Source: Isochrysis galbana
Lineage: Eukaryota; Haptophyta; Isochrysidales; Isochrysidaceae
Direction: 5' to 3'
Assembly: GCA_018136815.1 (NCBI GenBank)
Contig: CM030937.1
Coordinates: forward strand, 1,626,679 to 1,690,678
Length of the DNA stretch: 64,000 bases
The notes under the pieces were generated by a model. The model saw only the letters and a program-made list of their open reading frames with translations, was not told the DNA's origin and did no database searches. Positions 30,779 through 41,725 of the stretch are shown piece by piece. The first letter of the stretch is position 1. The number at the start of each line of letters is the position of its first letter. Position numbers and translations under genes: made by a program.

Positions 30779-32543
30779 ATGCCGAGGCCGACGGTGCTGC
30801 TCCTCACGCTGCTCGCGGCCCCCACGGGCGCGCTCGCGCTTCGCGCTGGCGTGGCGGGTCTGCACCGCCCGGCTGCACTGCTCTCGCCCCTCCGTGCCCG
30901 TCCGCTCGCCATGGAGGCAGAGGGAGCCGCCACTTCGCCTCCGCCGCCGCTCTCTCCGCCCTCTCCTCCTCCTCTGTCCTCCTCTCCACCAAAGCAGAGC
31001 GCGTTCCAGACCTTTTCCAACGGCTTCTCGACGCTCTTCCCTGTATGGACCGCCCTCGTTGCTCTCGTTGGCCTCTACTACCCCCAGAGCCTCGCGGGCA
31101 TCCCAACGTCTGCCTTCACTGGGCTGCTCGGCATGCTGATGCTCTCCATGGGCATCACACTCACGATCGACGACTTCAAGCGGGTGCTCACGCGTCCCGG
31201 AGTGATGGTCGTCGGATTCCTTGGGTGCTACGCCTTCATGCCCGTCCTTGCACTAGGACTCGCCAAGGCATTTGCACTCTCGCCTGCACTCACTGCCGGC
31301 ATGGTCCTGGTCGGCTCAATCAACGGCGGACAGGTGCGTACTGGCTGTCGACCATGCGCGCAACCACGGCCCCGCTTGGGTTGGGCTGATGGGGTGGGTC
31401 GAGCAGAGGCTTTGCGCCAGGCACTCCTCTTTCGCACATCGCGACGGCACGCCACGCAGACGTCTCTATGAGCAACTATCTGCAGCGACTCGCCTGCATC
31501 CATCCTCGCCCATCTCGTGCAGCTCGTCTCACGTGTCTCCGCTGCGATCAGGCATCCAACCTGTGCACATACATCGCTCGTGGTGACGTGGCTCTCTCTG
31601 TGATGATGACGACCGTCACGACCATCGGTGCCATCTTCATGACGCCGCTGCTGTGCAAATTGATGCTCGGCACCCTCGTGCCCGTGGATGCCGTCGGCGT
31701 GGCAATCTCTACCATCCAGGTAGACGCATTGGCCCGCCGCTCCCTGAGCAAAGGCAGGCGGAGCGGGCTGGGCACGCAGCCACCGTTGAACCTCACGCAC
31801 CTTCCTTACCTTGCCCTAATGCGCTCCCTCTAGGTCGTGCTTGTACCCATCATCTTGGGTATGGGCCTCAACGCCAAGTTCCCGAAGGCCGTCAAGAAGA
31901 TCGAGCCATTCTCCCCGATTGTCGGCGTCCTCTCGACCATCCTCCTCGTCGGATCTGCTGTCGCGCAGGTGAGCTCGCCCTCGACACCCGACGCCCATCA
32001 AACAACCCATGGCGAACTCCGCATCCTTCTGTGCTGCTGGCCAACGGTGGCTTGAGATGGGTCACGTACATCCTTTTCCAGCTGAGTCACACAAGCATCT
32101 TGTTGCCTGACAACCGGATCCTCGACTAAACACACGCACCGCAGTGCTCGGCGCCAATCCTCGCCGCCGGCCTGAAGCTCCAGCTATCCGCCTTCTTCTT
32201 GCATGCCATCGGTGGTGCCGCGTGCTACATCGGACTCAAGAAGGTGCGCAAGCATCCACGTGCAGATGTGGGCCGTGAGGGCCACTGTATACATGCACCC
32301 CTTGCTGATTGCCTGCTCCTCCTCCACTATGCTTGCGACTCGTAGGTGTACCCCGAGACGACGTGCCGCACCGTCGCAATCGAGACGTCAATGAAGTCGA
32401 GCGCCTTCGGCTTCCTGCTGGCCAAGCTCCACTTTGGCGATTTCCTCGTGCGCGTACCCTCCGCCGTCTCTGTCGTCTGGATGGCGCTCGTCGGTTCCTC
32501 GCTCGCGGTCGCCTTCCGCTATCTGCCTGTCGCCAAGGAGTAG
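30779..32543 (+). CDS. BASS-family sodium-coupled organic acid transporter, plastid-targeted
   Basis: Five exons with phase-0 GT-AG introns: 30779-31333, 31552-31719, 31834-31968, 32145-32243, 32346-32543 (384 aa). Bile acid:sodium symporter family. Exon 1 has the first helices ([20 protein letters not shown]) and ends NGGQ. Exon 2 completes the signature [20 protein letters not shown]. Later exons give [28 protein letters not shown] and [20 protein letters not shown], the conserved E-x-G/S-M-x-N/S-A-like segment. About nine to ten membrane helices are expected. The N terminus is a signal-peptide-like leader ([20 protein letters not shown]) followed by a basic and then Pro-rich stretch. That fits import into a secondary plastid, where plant BASS proteins move pyruvate or 2-oxoacids with sodium. 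The substrate cannot be read from sequence. Confidence 0.88.
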
Positions 32544-33450
32544 GCTCGCACAGGCCGCTCCGGATGAAGCGCAATATGAGCCGAGGCTGTTGTCTTGTCT
32601 CTTTGCTTTTGTTCATCGGGCTAAGGTGGTGCATGCGCGAAGAATCTTAGTCCCTTCCTCCTTAGGCAATAGTGGGAAGAGAAAATGGAGGGAACGTCAC
32701 ATTGGTGGGCCGAACATGAGCCCTCCTCAAAATGCGCTAGCGATCGCTGCGTCTTTTACTTTAAAGGGCTTGAAGGCCGTCGCCGCGTGCATGGCAACTG
32801 ACTCTGTCCTCTCTTCGGCCTCCGTTGTCCTGGTTCCAGCCAATGCCCGCCTTGATGTCTTCCTCGAACAATATCGTCCATGTGTGGGGCACTGATGTCG
32901 CCCCGTGAAAGCGGGACTGTGCAAGCCGTCCTCGAGCTATGTGTGGTGTGACGCTTGATCGTACGTTGGATATTGACTTGAACGCGGAGACCACATCTGA
33001 CGTAGTATACCAATACGAGCGAACCTGCGACGAGGCATTGCTCTTGTAGCGCCTCGTAATCGGAAATCCGAGCGCTAGGATTGCGGGTTGCGCCCAAATC
33101 GCTCCTCATGTACTGCCCTAGGCTTCTAGCCAAGATGCACAAGCGCGGGACACCCATCGGTGAGTGTGTGCGTTTGTGTGGAAGTGTGACGGTGGACGTG
33201 CGCGCGTGCGTGTGCTTGGGCTTGAATTGCGCGTACGAGGATGCGTAGAGCTAGCTCATGGCTGCGTGTAACGTGTTGCTGTGGCGTGTGCAGAGCGTGC
33301 TGCTCTCATATTATGTCTTTCTAGTAGTAGTAGTTAGTATCTTCATGTGCTCTGTGTTTGTGAGCTACAATTTCTTAAATTATCTAAAGATCTCAATCCT
33401 AGCTGATTAGTGATTAGCGGCGGCGCTCAAACAGCAAAAAGGAATGAATA
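32544..33450. other. Intergenic stretch, no gene recognised
   Basis: This is the 3' flank of the BASS gene. GT-rich sequence near 33160-33220. Open frames lack domains. Confidence 0.4.
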
Positions 33451-33545
33451 GGTGTCGTTCCGTCAAATGTGGGACATGAGTCGAATTGAGCGATCGAATG
33501 TCCACAGTTGTACACATAGCGTCATTTTAAAATTAAATGTAGACT
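33451..33545 (+). repeat. Dispersed repeat unit R3, copy 1 (copy 2 at 39936-40025)
   Basis: The segment GTGTCGTTCCGTCAAATGTG through TCGAATTGAGCGATC and ATTTTAAAATT recurs at about 39936-40025 in the same orientation. In both places sequence related to GGCGCCGTGCGTG follows, so the pair marks one low-copy element. Confidence 0.65.
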
Positions 33546-33654
33546 AGCGTAACATTCCCTGCTTCCCGCGACGCGTGTCCCCCCGGAGGGCGCCGTGTCG
33601 GCGCTTTTCGATTGTGATTACTTGTAACTATGGGCACGGCGCGATGTGCATCGG

Positions 33655-34020
33655 CCACCCCGCGGGGGCGCCGTGCGTGCGCATAGAAACTTTTTCCCCT
33701 AAGGCCCACATTAACGTAAAGTAGCCGTATACGAGATGTTTCGTTGCGCAGCACGTGTGATTACTTGCAATCATTGTGCACGCCGTGCGTATGCGCATCG
33801 GCTCCCCCCTCGCGAGGGCGCCGTGCGTGCGCATAGAAACTTTTTCCCCTAAGGCCCACATTAACGTAAAGTAGCCATATACGAGATGTTTCGTTTGCGC
33901 AGCACGTGTGATTACTTGCAATCATTGTGCACGCCGTGCGTATGCACATCGGCTCCCCCCCCGCGGGGGCGCCGTGCGTGCGCATAGCAACTTCCAGGAA
34001 GGTGCACGCCGTGCGTTCAC
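33655..34020 (+). repeat. Tandem 150-bp repeat, about 2.3 units
   Basis: The unit contains GGCGCCGTGCGTGCGCATAG, CTAAGGCCCACATTAACG, TATACGAGATGTTTCG and TGATTACTTGCAATCATTG. Unit starts lie about 150 bases apart (about 33668, 33818 and 33967), with few differences between units 1 and 2. A single related GCGCCGTGCGTG occurs at 40030. No coding function is apparent. Confidence 0.8.
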
Positions 34021-34285
34021 TCTTTCCGCGGGGGGACTCTGGACGCAGAGGCGGTCGGGAACCGTGGGGGCACCCCATGGGACCGGGGAAAATATTACCG
34101 TATACTGCGAAAACACTAACGTAAACAGCCGATAGGTCTTGGGGTCTCTCCCCTCCCCCCGGGTCCCCTCCCCCGGGTCCCCTCCTCCCCCTCTCATCGA
34201 CCTACCAGAGAGAGACGGCTCCTACTGCCTGCCTCCCTCCTCCCTCCTCGCTCACCCTCCAGCTCTCTCCTCGCCCTCGTCTTCC

Positions 34286-36530
34286 TCACGATGGTGGCGA
34301 CTCGGCGCGCATCGGTACGGTCCTCCGTCCTCTCCTCTCGTGCTCCTGCTCGCTGGTTTCGTTCGACTCGCTCGGCACAGCCACCTGTCGACTGGACGCC
34401 GAGCGCAAGCGCTGCTCGCACGACTCGTTCCTCTTCCTGCTCCAAGGGCGCGGCGGAGGAGGCGGAGCCTGTTCGCGTTCCTGATGCCGAGGAGGAGGCC
34501 CTTTCCCCGACCGATGAGGCCACCACCACCACCACCGACGAGGACTCCGGGCCTGTGGGAGGAGAAGAGGAGAACGAGGACTGTGCGTCGGACGCTCCAG
34601 GTCTTCTTGTTCCCATCGCGCGGGTTGCGGATGTCGAGGAGCCAGCCGAGTCGATGGAGGAGGTCGAGATTGGTTGAATTGTACTCTGTAGAAGTCGCCT
34701 ATTATGTGTCTCCACGCTATCAGGTAGAGGGCTTTAAGGCTGTCGGGTGTCGGTGTGTTCGGGTACGCGAACAGTCTGTCTTTTATCTTCTGGGTTGTCG
34801 ATCTGTCGCTCGCGGGGGTGAACCCCGCCACGGCCTCTATGGTTTGGAAAATCCGGACCGTGGAGGAGCATCTGGCTAGGTGTGTCGAGTCCTCGCGGTG
34901 TTTTCCGCAGAGTCTACACTTTGTGGTGGTTGCCGACGCGAACCGGCTCCGTGTGCCCAGCCTTCTGTGGGTGATGTGTTTGAAGTGGGGGTGTTTGTCC
35001 GTGTGTTTTAGCAGGGGGTGGGTATAGAGTTGTGCCACGTGTTTCCATTCGTCGTGTGTCATTCCGAGCTTCCGCGTCCACGTTTCGCGCGCCGGCTGTG
35101 GCTTGGCGCAAGGGTCGCTTTTTGCTTTTTATGAGCTCGCGCGTTATGTCTGACACGGTGACTTGGTCTAGCTGTAGGGCGGTCAAACAGGGTTTTTTTA
35201 TCAGGGGTAAAAAAATGACCATCTCACGGTTAAGGAAATTTCAGAATTTTTTCCGTTAGAAAGTTCCCAATACACCCAACTAACACATATCCGGGCCCCA
35301 TTGGGACCCAGACCTCCCCCTTGGGCCCCCACAACAAAACGTAAGCAAATATTGACGAAAGACGCTAAAGTCGGAAAGGGCCCCTGTCTCAGCTGCCCAC
35401 CGGATGTTGATGGACGCCGCGTCGGCTCCGCGGTCTACGGCTCTACTTGACTTCTACGTCAAGTATTGCCAAGACCTTGGTGTGCTTCTTCGCTCCGCGA
35501 GCTCCGCGTGCCCGGAGTGCTTTCGTTGCGCCGTCGCGCGTCATCAACAGCATAAAACTTTTCTAATGCCATCTGCCAAGGCCACCACCCAGCGGCAGAA
35601 AATGATTTCTGCTCTGGGTGGTGGGTTCCCGCGAGATGCGCTATGAGGCGCTCTGGCAGGATCTTGGTCTTTCCTGCCCGCCGCAGCGTAGAGCGCCACG
35701 ACAAGGCCCGTCCTGAGGCCACCCGCGGGTCTCGCCTCATCGATCAATGCCAGATCTGGCACTGTCCGAGAGAGGATGGCCGCGTAGGCAGCCTCAACGC
35801 GCAGGCTCGTCAGCCACGCGTGGACGGCCGCGTTGGTGAGCTGGTCCTGGTTCTCGATGCCGAGTTCGAGAGAAGGCGAATCCTGCGAGGGGCGGGTCGG
35901 GATGGTCGGGGCGGGGTCTGTGGTAGCCAGGGTAGCCGCGTGCGCGCGCTGTGAGGAGCTGGGTGGGCTGCGCGGGCAATGATGCCAGAGGGTCAGGGGG
36001 TGGTCGGACTGTCGGCAGCCCGACACGGCGCTGCATCGGGCGGGAATCAAATGCCGAATGTAGCTTAGATATAAAGGAACCGATCCCCCCGCGGGCGCGA
36101 CCGCCCATTCTTTACGGGTAGAGCGTGAGCGCGCGTGACGGAGGGGGAGAGAGGGGGGGCGAATCGCACCATTTCTTGGCGAAGATTTTCGTAGCGTCAG
36201 GTAGCCCCCCCGGGAGGTTTTTTAGTGGGCATCGCGCCACGGTCAAAAAATGCAGCCCAACCCTTACTAGTCGTTAAAAAGCCCCTGTTTGACCGCCCTA
36301 CTAGCTGTGTTTTCCCGTCAAGCGTGTATTCGTCCGCTAGGGGGTATTCTAGGTGTTTCGGGCCTTTCAGCCCGTCTTCCCACGTGGCGGGGGCGTGGTA
36401 TTGCACCTCCTCGCCCGGCTCCGCCACCTCGGTGGTGTCTGTTGTTTCACCTAGGTAGTTAGTGTTTGTGAATAGCCATATATTGTTCATTTTAGTTGCC
36501 CCGTCGCTCTCTCGTCGGCATTCTCTTCCT
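34286..36530 (-). pseudogene. Non-LTR retrotransposon C-terminal remnant, interrupted
   Basis: On the minus strand, after 35062, the frame reads KLGMTHDEWKHVAQLYTHPL and then KCRLCGKHREDSTHLARC, a CX2CX8HX3C knuckle like the zf-RVT motif that follows the reverse transcriptase of many LINEs. The part upstream of a nested element (36301 to about 36530, reading LADEYTLDGKTQL) joins in frame to the part after it (DQVTVSDITRELIKSKK) if the element and one copy of its 7-bp duplication are removed. A single-base shift in an A-rich run near 35105-35130 separates that segment from the knuckle. No reverse transcriptase core is present. The plus-strand acidic ORF at 34291-34677 is antisense. Confidence 0.5.
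35175..36300. mobile_element. 1126-bp TIR element with TAGGGCGGTC ends, nested in the LINE remnant
   Basis: Perfect 18-bp TIRs: TAGGGCGGTCAAACAGGG at 35175-35192 and its complement at 36283-36300. The element is flanked by the 7-bp direct repeat CTAGCTG on both sides. A minus-strand frame inside (from about 36050; PARCSAVSGCRQSDHPLTLW with spaced Cys/His, then NAAVHAWLTSLRVEAAYAAI) may be a transposase fragment. The segment 35926-36136 recurs inverted at 48170-48382, and 36137-36300 recurs at 59078-59239. Confidence 0.8.
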
Positions 36531-37189
36531 TGTTCGGTCTGTTAGCAGGTCCCTGTGCGTTCCGTGATAAATAAAGATACGGTAAGTGTGGAGAGTGTTG
36601 ATGTGAGTGTGGTGCCGTGTCGTCAGTCCGTCGGACTCTATTAGACTCTATCCGTTCTGTCGTCTGTCGTTCTTCGTCCGTCGCTCTCGTTCTCGTTCTC
36701 GTTCCCGTTCTCGTCCCTCGTTCTCAACACTCCATTAGTACCAAGCCTCTCTCTCCCTCACCCTCAGCCTCAGCGCCTCAGCCTATCTATCCATCTCCAA
36801 TCGCCCAGCCATGTCCGCCCCGTCCTCGCGCTCGCGCTCGCCCAAGCCCGTCCTCCCGCCTTCCTCTGCTGGGGAGGTGGTCCAGCCCGTCATTCTATCA
36901 CTCTCCGCCGTTCCCGCCGCGCCTACCCCTACCGCCGATCGTTTCCCTTCCGTCTCCTCGCATATCGAGCCCCAGTGCCCCAGTCCCCAGTGGTCATGCT
37001 CGATCCGTCATTTGTTTGCCGCAAACCGCTGTTTATTGAGAGGGAACACGCGATTTTCTCCTTTTGCAGGACGGCCGCAATATAACCTCGACAGAGCCCC
37101 GACACTGTTGGGGAGGGGGGCTGTTGGCTGTTGGGGCCGTCTGTCTGTTGCGCGGCCTGCGAAAACAGAAAACTCTCTGACCTCTGATG
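36531..37189. other. CT-rich intergenic stretch
   Basis: (TCGTTC)n-like sequence at 36660-36725, then a Ser/Pro-rich open frame from the ATG at 36811 that may be the start of a degraded element. A GTGGTCATGCTCGATCCGTC phrase at about 36995 is shared with 55473. No gene is recognised. Confidence 0.35.
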
Positions 37190-37197
37190 ATAGGGTC

Positions 37198-37380
37198 CCT
37201 AGATGGGAAATACGGTGTTGGGGCCTGCAAATACAGCCAAATACATATGTATTTGGCCTCCGGCCAAATACATTTCAAATACATTCGAGGCCTACAACCC
37301 AGGACGCGCTTCAAATACAGCCAAATACATATGTATTTGGCCTCTGGCCAAATACGGTGAATACGTATTTCCCATCTAGG
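37198..37380. mobile_element. 183-bp hAT-like MITE (TSD ATAGGGTC)
   Basis: Perfect 17-bp TIRs (CCTAGATGGGAAATACG and complement) with an 8-bp target duplication ATAGGGTC at 37190-37197 and 37381-37388. The interior holds two copies of the palindrome CCAAATACATATGTATTTGG. TIR start and duplication length match the elements at 42619 and 47260. There is no coding capacity. It ends 94 bp before the PC-esterase ATG. Confidence 0.9.
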
Positions 37381-37474
37381 ATAGGGTCGCTCTTGGATAG
37401 CGGGTGAAGTAGCGGTTATACTACAAATCGCGCGACCTGCGGGCCTGCGGGGGGAAGGGGCTGCAGTGGGGCCG

Positions 37475-39304
37475 ATGGCGGCGGAGTGCCAGCTGTTCCA
37501 CCAGCCCGAGGTGTTGACGCAGCCCGAGAGCTATGGGCGGCCGTTGGTGGGCGAGCGGATCATGTCGCTCTACGGCCTACCCAACGCCTCGTCTGCCCGG
37601 CCTATCGAGGGCAACTGCTCCGATACGAGAGGGTGGGCGTACAAGCTCTCGTACGCAGAATGCCGCTTGCCACCGCTCTGGTGCGAGATGGCAGCATCGC
37701 AGGCGGCGGGAGCGCACCCGACGTTCGGTGGCATGTTGCCCTGTTCGCTCACCACCAATTGCATGCATGGGCTCCGCAAGACAGCCTTCTATCACGGCCA
37801 CAGCAGGAAGCACGCGATTCACCACTGCCTGCGCAACAAGCGCATCGCAATGGTTGGAGATTCCACCATGCAGGAGATCATGACCGAGCTGGCGCTGTAC
37901 CTTGCTGACGACGTGCCGTCATTCAAATCCGCATTCATCTCGCCCGGGTAAGACCTCCTTTAGTCACAGTGCAACACGAATGTGTACGTTTTGGGGTGGG
38001 TCGTATTGTTCTAATGTACTCGGGCACCCCCAGACTGTATGCACACCGTCTCCACTCTGTCCGTCATCAATTTCCTCGCACGGCTCACCGCAAAAGGCCT
38101 GGAGGAAATCAAGCTCTGAGCAGCGTCTACTGCTGTCAATAGGTACAAGTTCAAGTGGAATATGGCGTGCACCCGCATCGAGGCTGGCCCCATCACAGCC
38201 ATCTTTTGGCCGAATCAGCGGAACTGGACATTCCAGGATGTGCGGCTCAACCTGACAGTCAGCTTTGTTCACGGCGGCGCCCTGTTTCTACGCGACCACA
38301 TGGGGCTGCAGACGCTGACGCACCCTGCCTTCGAACCCGAACTTGAACGGCTTGGCCTAGCCGCCAGCACCCCTGCCCATCTGCGGCCGGACTTGGCTGT
38401 CTTTGGCACCTCATTCCACGACGACACACAACTTGGTGGGGCGTGTGGCGAGCAGTCAAGGCGCGAGTGCAGCTGCACCTCGCAGCCCGCTGGCAACGCT
38501 GTGGATGCACATTGGCCAGGCAATCTCTCTTGGGCGGAGCGCTTTCAGCGCTACCAATATCACGCGCGCAGGGCAGCTCAGCTGATAGCGCGTGTCCAAG
38601 CTAGCGGGACTCGGGTCACCCACATGTCGCTATTCCCACGTATCGCATCCAGAGTGCGGCAGGATTACTTGCGGGCGGTCGCTGACGGAGCTGTGCTTGC
38701 AGAGCTACGCGCCGTCGACTTCTTCCAGTCCGGCGGTCGTTACATTGACCAATGGCCCATATATAAGGCTTACTTTGACGTCGCTCAGCAAGGGCGCGCC
38801 AATTTTGGACCCAGCTCTCTGCACAACTCACAGCTGTCGATCCGGGACAATATGCTGACGGCTGACCTCTCCTTCATGCGCCTCACACTCCTATTAAACG
38901 CCTGGTGCAACGAATCGCCGATTGGCGCGTCGCCGTGCGGCGTTGGCTCCTTGTTTCTCCCACAAGCGCAATACGTGTCCGCCTTGAACCCCACGTGCAG
39001 TTGTGGCGCATTCGGCATGAGTATACTTCCTCCCCGCTTCTGCTCGCCCGGCGACGAGGTGCATACCACGATAAAGCCCCATATGGGCCCCTCGCCGAAG
39101 CACGCACTACAGTTTGAAAGTTGGATCGACTCAGCGCTGCCAAGTGACACTGGTGGCCCAAACTCGACGATCGCATTACGAGCCGCCGCTATCCAACGCG
39201 GCAGCCTGCTCAACCCGGACTGGCCTGGGCGCACGCCGCCCTATGGCGGAGGACGCCCTTGGTTTGTTCCCGAAGGTGGCATTGACTTCACACGTGATTC
39301 TTGA
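37475..39304 (+). CDS. PC-esterase/SGNH-like acyl-transferase or esterase (TBL/NXPE-like)
   Basis: Two exons, 37475-37947 and 38143-39304 (544 aa), joined by a phase-2 GT-AG intron. RIAMVGDSTMQE (Gly128-Asp-Ser) is the catalytic-serine block of the PC-esterase family. SPGDEVHTTIKPH near residue 460 supplies the partnered Asp-x-x-His. RPDLAVFGTSFHDD corresponds to the middle family block. Relatives O-acetylate or de-acylate cell-surface polysaccharides in the Golgi. Several Cys and N-glycosylation-type sites (NWTF, NLTV, NLSW) fit a secretory protein. No signal anchor is visible after the ATG at 37475, so an upstream exon may be missed; the region just upstream is occupied by a MITE. Confidence 0.7.
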
Positions 39305-39935
39305 CTAAGGTGGGAACATTGACGTTGAGCGTCCAACGCGTGGCGAAGCGCGAGTCGTTGTACTACAACAATCGTCGACCATTAGCCTAAATCGATTAGG
39401 CTCCGCTTCGAGGTATAGCGGCCTCACGCCCCACGCTAGCGAGTCCCAGCATCGAAGAGAGGACAAACTACTCATCGACTTATTGATTTTTCAAACCCCA
39501 CTACCGACACCAAGATTACATTGAACAAAAGTGTAGAAATAAACATCTAAAGATTCAGGGCCTAACGCCTACTAGGAGCCCGGTATCTACTACCTCTCCA
39601 TCGATATCGCCCCTACTTCCTTCGCGCCGGTTCCTCCCCTTCCCCTCTTCTTTTCTTTTTCTTTGGTTTCCGGGGTCCGGCCTAGGTGCGCTACCTTGGG
39701 CCCGGTTCAGATAGTGAGGTCAGGGCAGGCCTATTGGTCACGTCCTTTCGAAGTTTTGGAGCTTGTTGGTGAGTGCTTCTTGCGGTCGTGTAGCTGTGCG
39801 TGTGTTGGTGGTCCAGTGGCACGATCTCTATGCCGCATGTTCCCGTTGGTGTTTAAGCGCGCAGGCAAGAATGCGTGCTTACAGAGATGTGCCTTACATT
39901 GATTAATCTCGATTGATGTTACCTGACGTCGTGTA
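39305..39935. other. Intergenic stretch, no gene recognised
   Basis: This is the 3' flank of the PC-esterase gene. It includes TAGCCTAAATCGATTAGGCT, a near-palindrome, at about 39383. No coding signal. Confidence 0.4.
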
Positions 39936-40025
39936 AGTGTCGTTCCGTCAATTGTGGGGCATCAGTCGAATTGAGCGATCAAATGTCCATAGTTATGTAC
40001 AACAATATTTTAAAATTCAAGGAAA
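39936..40025 (+). repeat. Dispersed repeat unit R3, copy 2
   Basis: Matches 33451-33545 with scattered substitutions (GTGTCGTTCCGTCAATTGTG; TCGAATTGAGCGATCAAATG), followed by GGGCGCCGTGCGTGGGCATA as at the first site. Confidence 0.65.
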
Positions 40026-40096
40026 GGCTAGGGCGCCGTGCGTGGGCATAACAACTTTTTTCTCTGCTCACGGGACTTGCTTTGCACCAGTGTGCA

Positions 40097-40458
40097 CGCC
40101 TCCATTGCCTTCCCCGCCTCCGCCCTCTCCACCGCCGTCACCCCCTCCATTACCTTCTCCGCCTCCGCCCCCTCCGTCGCCGTCTTCCCCCCCATTGCCT
40201 TCTCCGCCTCCGCCCTCTCCGCCGCCCTCACACCCTCCGTTGCCTTCTCCGCCTCCGCCCTCTCCACCGCCGTCATCCGCCCTCCATTGCCTTGGCATTG
40301 GCAGCCTCCGCCCTCTCCGCCGCCGTCACCCCCTCCATTGTCCATTGCCTTCTCCGCCTCCGCCTTCTCCGCCGCCGTCTTCCCCTCCATTGCCTTCCTC
40401 GCCTCCGCCCTCTCCACCGCCGTCACCCCCTCCATTGCCTTCTCCGCCTCCGCCCTGC
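40097..40458. repeat. Minisatellite of about 42-45 bp units
   Basis: Repeated CTCCATTGCCTTCTCCGCCT-CCGCCCTCTCCGCCGCCGTC units, about eight copies with small differences. Frames through it encode Pro/Ser- or Ala-rich periodic peptides on all strands, so none is taken as a gene. Confidence 0.85.
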
Positions 40459-40554
40459 CTAGTCACAACAACAGCATCAGATACACATACAAGCATACAA
40501 GCGGTAAGGCGTGGAATTACCCCCCAGGGCCCCTATCTAGATACAAGTGAATAG

Positions 40555-40700
40555 CGCAAAATTCTATCTAGCTAGATATAGATATAGATATTGGCCCAAG
40601 CCATCTAGCTAGATATAGATACTCCATTTTTCGGCCTAGATAGTGTAGATATCTAGATATCTAGACATCCAGGACTTCTACTACGACTATATATATATGT
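40555..40700. repeat. CTAGATATAGATA-rich repeat (first block)
   Basis: Imperfect tandem TCTAGCTAGATATAGATA words. A second block of the same words is at 41255-41400. The two blocks flank the hAT transposase remnant and may be its damaged ends. Confidence 0.5.
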
Positions 40701-40944
40701 AGTACTATAAATACACCTTTCTAGAATGTCTTTCTTCTTTTTTTCTTCCACGCCGCTCCCCCTCCCCCCTCGCCCCTCGCCCCCTTCCCCCCCCCTTGTT
40801 TGTACGCGCCGCTGTTCGCTCGCCTGCTGCCCTCGTTGGCTCGAGGCGTGAGGAGGAGGAGGAGGGCCTCGCTGCCGCTGCCGCCTGTTGTTGGCATGAG
40901 CCCCCCTACCTACCCATCTTCCCATCTTTCTCCTCTTTCGCCCG

Positions 40945-41099
40945 CGCCCGGGTCATCGCTTCGGCTACGCTCTTGGGAGTGGAACGCATGTTCTCGAAAG
41001 CAGGCAAGTTCCATGATGACTTGAATAAAGCATCTCAAAGTCAGAGTGATGAAACACTGGAGACTGGAGCATGCGCTTTTGGCCGCAGTCAACTATGAT
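40945..41099 (+). pseudogene. hAT transposase C-terminal (dimerisation) remnant
   Basis: The frame reads VERMFSKAGKFHDDLNKASQ then SQSDETLE. This matches the hAT C-terminal dimerisation signature (A/C-x-x-E-R-x-F-S-x-A-G...). A one-base shift then gives LEHALLAAVNYD and a stop, a typical hAT tail. No other part of the gene is seen on this strand. It may be an autonomous relative of the 8-bp-duplication MITEs in this window, but that link is inference. Confidence 0.55.
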
Positions 41100-41254
41100 T
41101 GATTGTGTGAGTAAGATTAGTGAGGAGCCCTTGTGTAATCGTGATCGTCTCACAGTCCACTGACCGCCGGTGCCTGCTGTCAGCTGTAAGTAAGCCCGTC
41201 CGCGCTCGACGGACTGTAAGCAGCTAAAGAGGCCCGCTCGCTGCCCGCTATTCA

Positions 41255-41400
41255 CTAGATATACAGATACTAGATATCTAGATATTGGCGATTGCCATCT
41301 AGCTAGATATAGATAGTCGCCGGCTCTATCTAACTAGATATAGATAGTGAAAATCGGGGGTGGATAACTAGATAGCTAGATATCTGGCTATCTAGTTCCA
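41255..41400. repeat. CTAGATATAGATA-rich repeat (second block)
   Basis: TAGATATAGATA and GCTAGATATCTGGCTATC words in imperfect tandem, like 40555-40700. Confidence 0.5.
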
Positions 41401-41725
41401 CGCCTTAACAAGCGGCGCCCAGGACATGGACATAGATGTAGGTAGGGTGAGGAAAGCTCCCAGGGCCCCCTTCCCCTTTCTTTCTTCTTTCATAACCACC
41501 ACACTAGAAAAACTAGCCCTGACACGCAGTGCAGGAAGGAGGTCTGTGTACTAAAACTGAATAATATGATTAGCTAGTCATTATATCACAATACTATTAT
41601 TACACTACCATATTATAACATTAGTTTCCTTATATGAGGACCTGATATTAGGTCCTGATATGAGGTGTAAGGTCGCCGAGACCTGACGACCCGACACCTG
41701 ACGGAGCAACTGGGGTGAGCGGGCA

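Noticed and set aside
29797-31389. Arg/Glu-rich and basic open frames over the (CT)n/(GA)n region and across BASS exon 1
   Set aside because: Composition-driven frames; the BASS frame with phase-0 introns explains the locus.
33655-34020. Regularly spaced repeats considered as a CRISPR array
   Set aside because: Units are contiguous 150-bp tandem copies without unique spacers, in a eukaryotic context.
34291-34677. Plus-strand acidic ORF (128 codons)
   Set aside because: Antisense to the LINE remnant's Pro/Arg-rich tail; its acidity mirrors the basic codons on the other strand.
40028-40554. Periodic Ala/Glu- or Pro/Ser-rich open frames
   Set aside because: They follow the 42-45 bp minisatellite on both strands and carry no domain.
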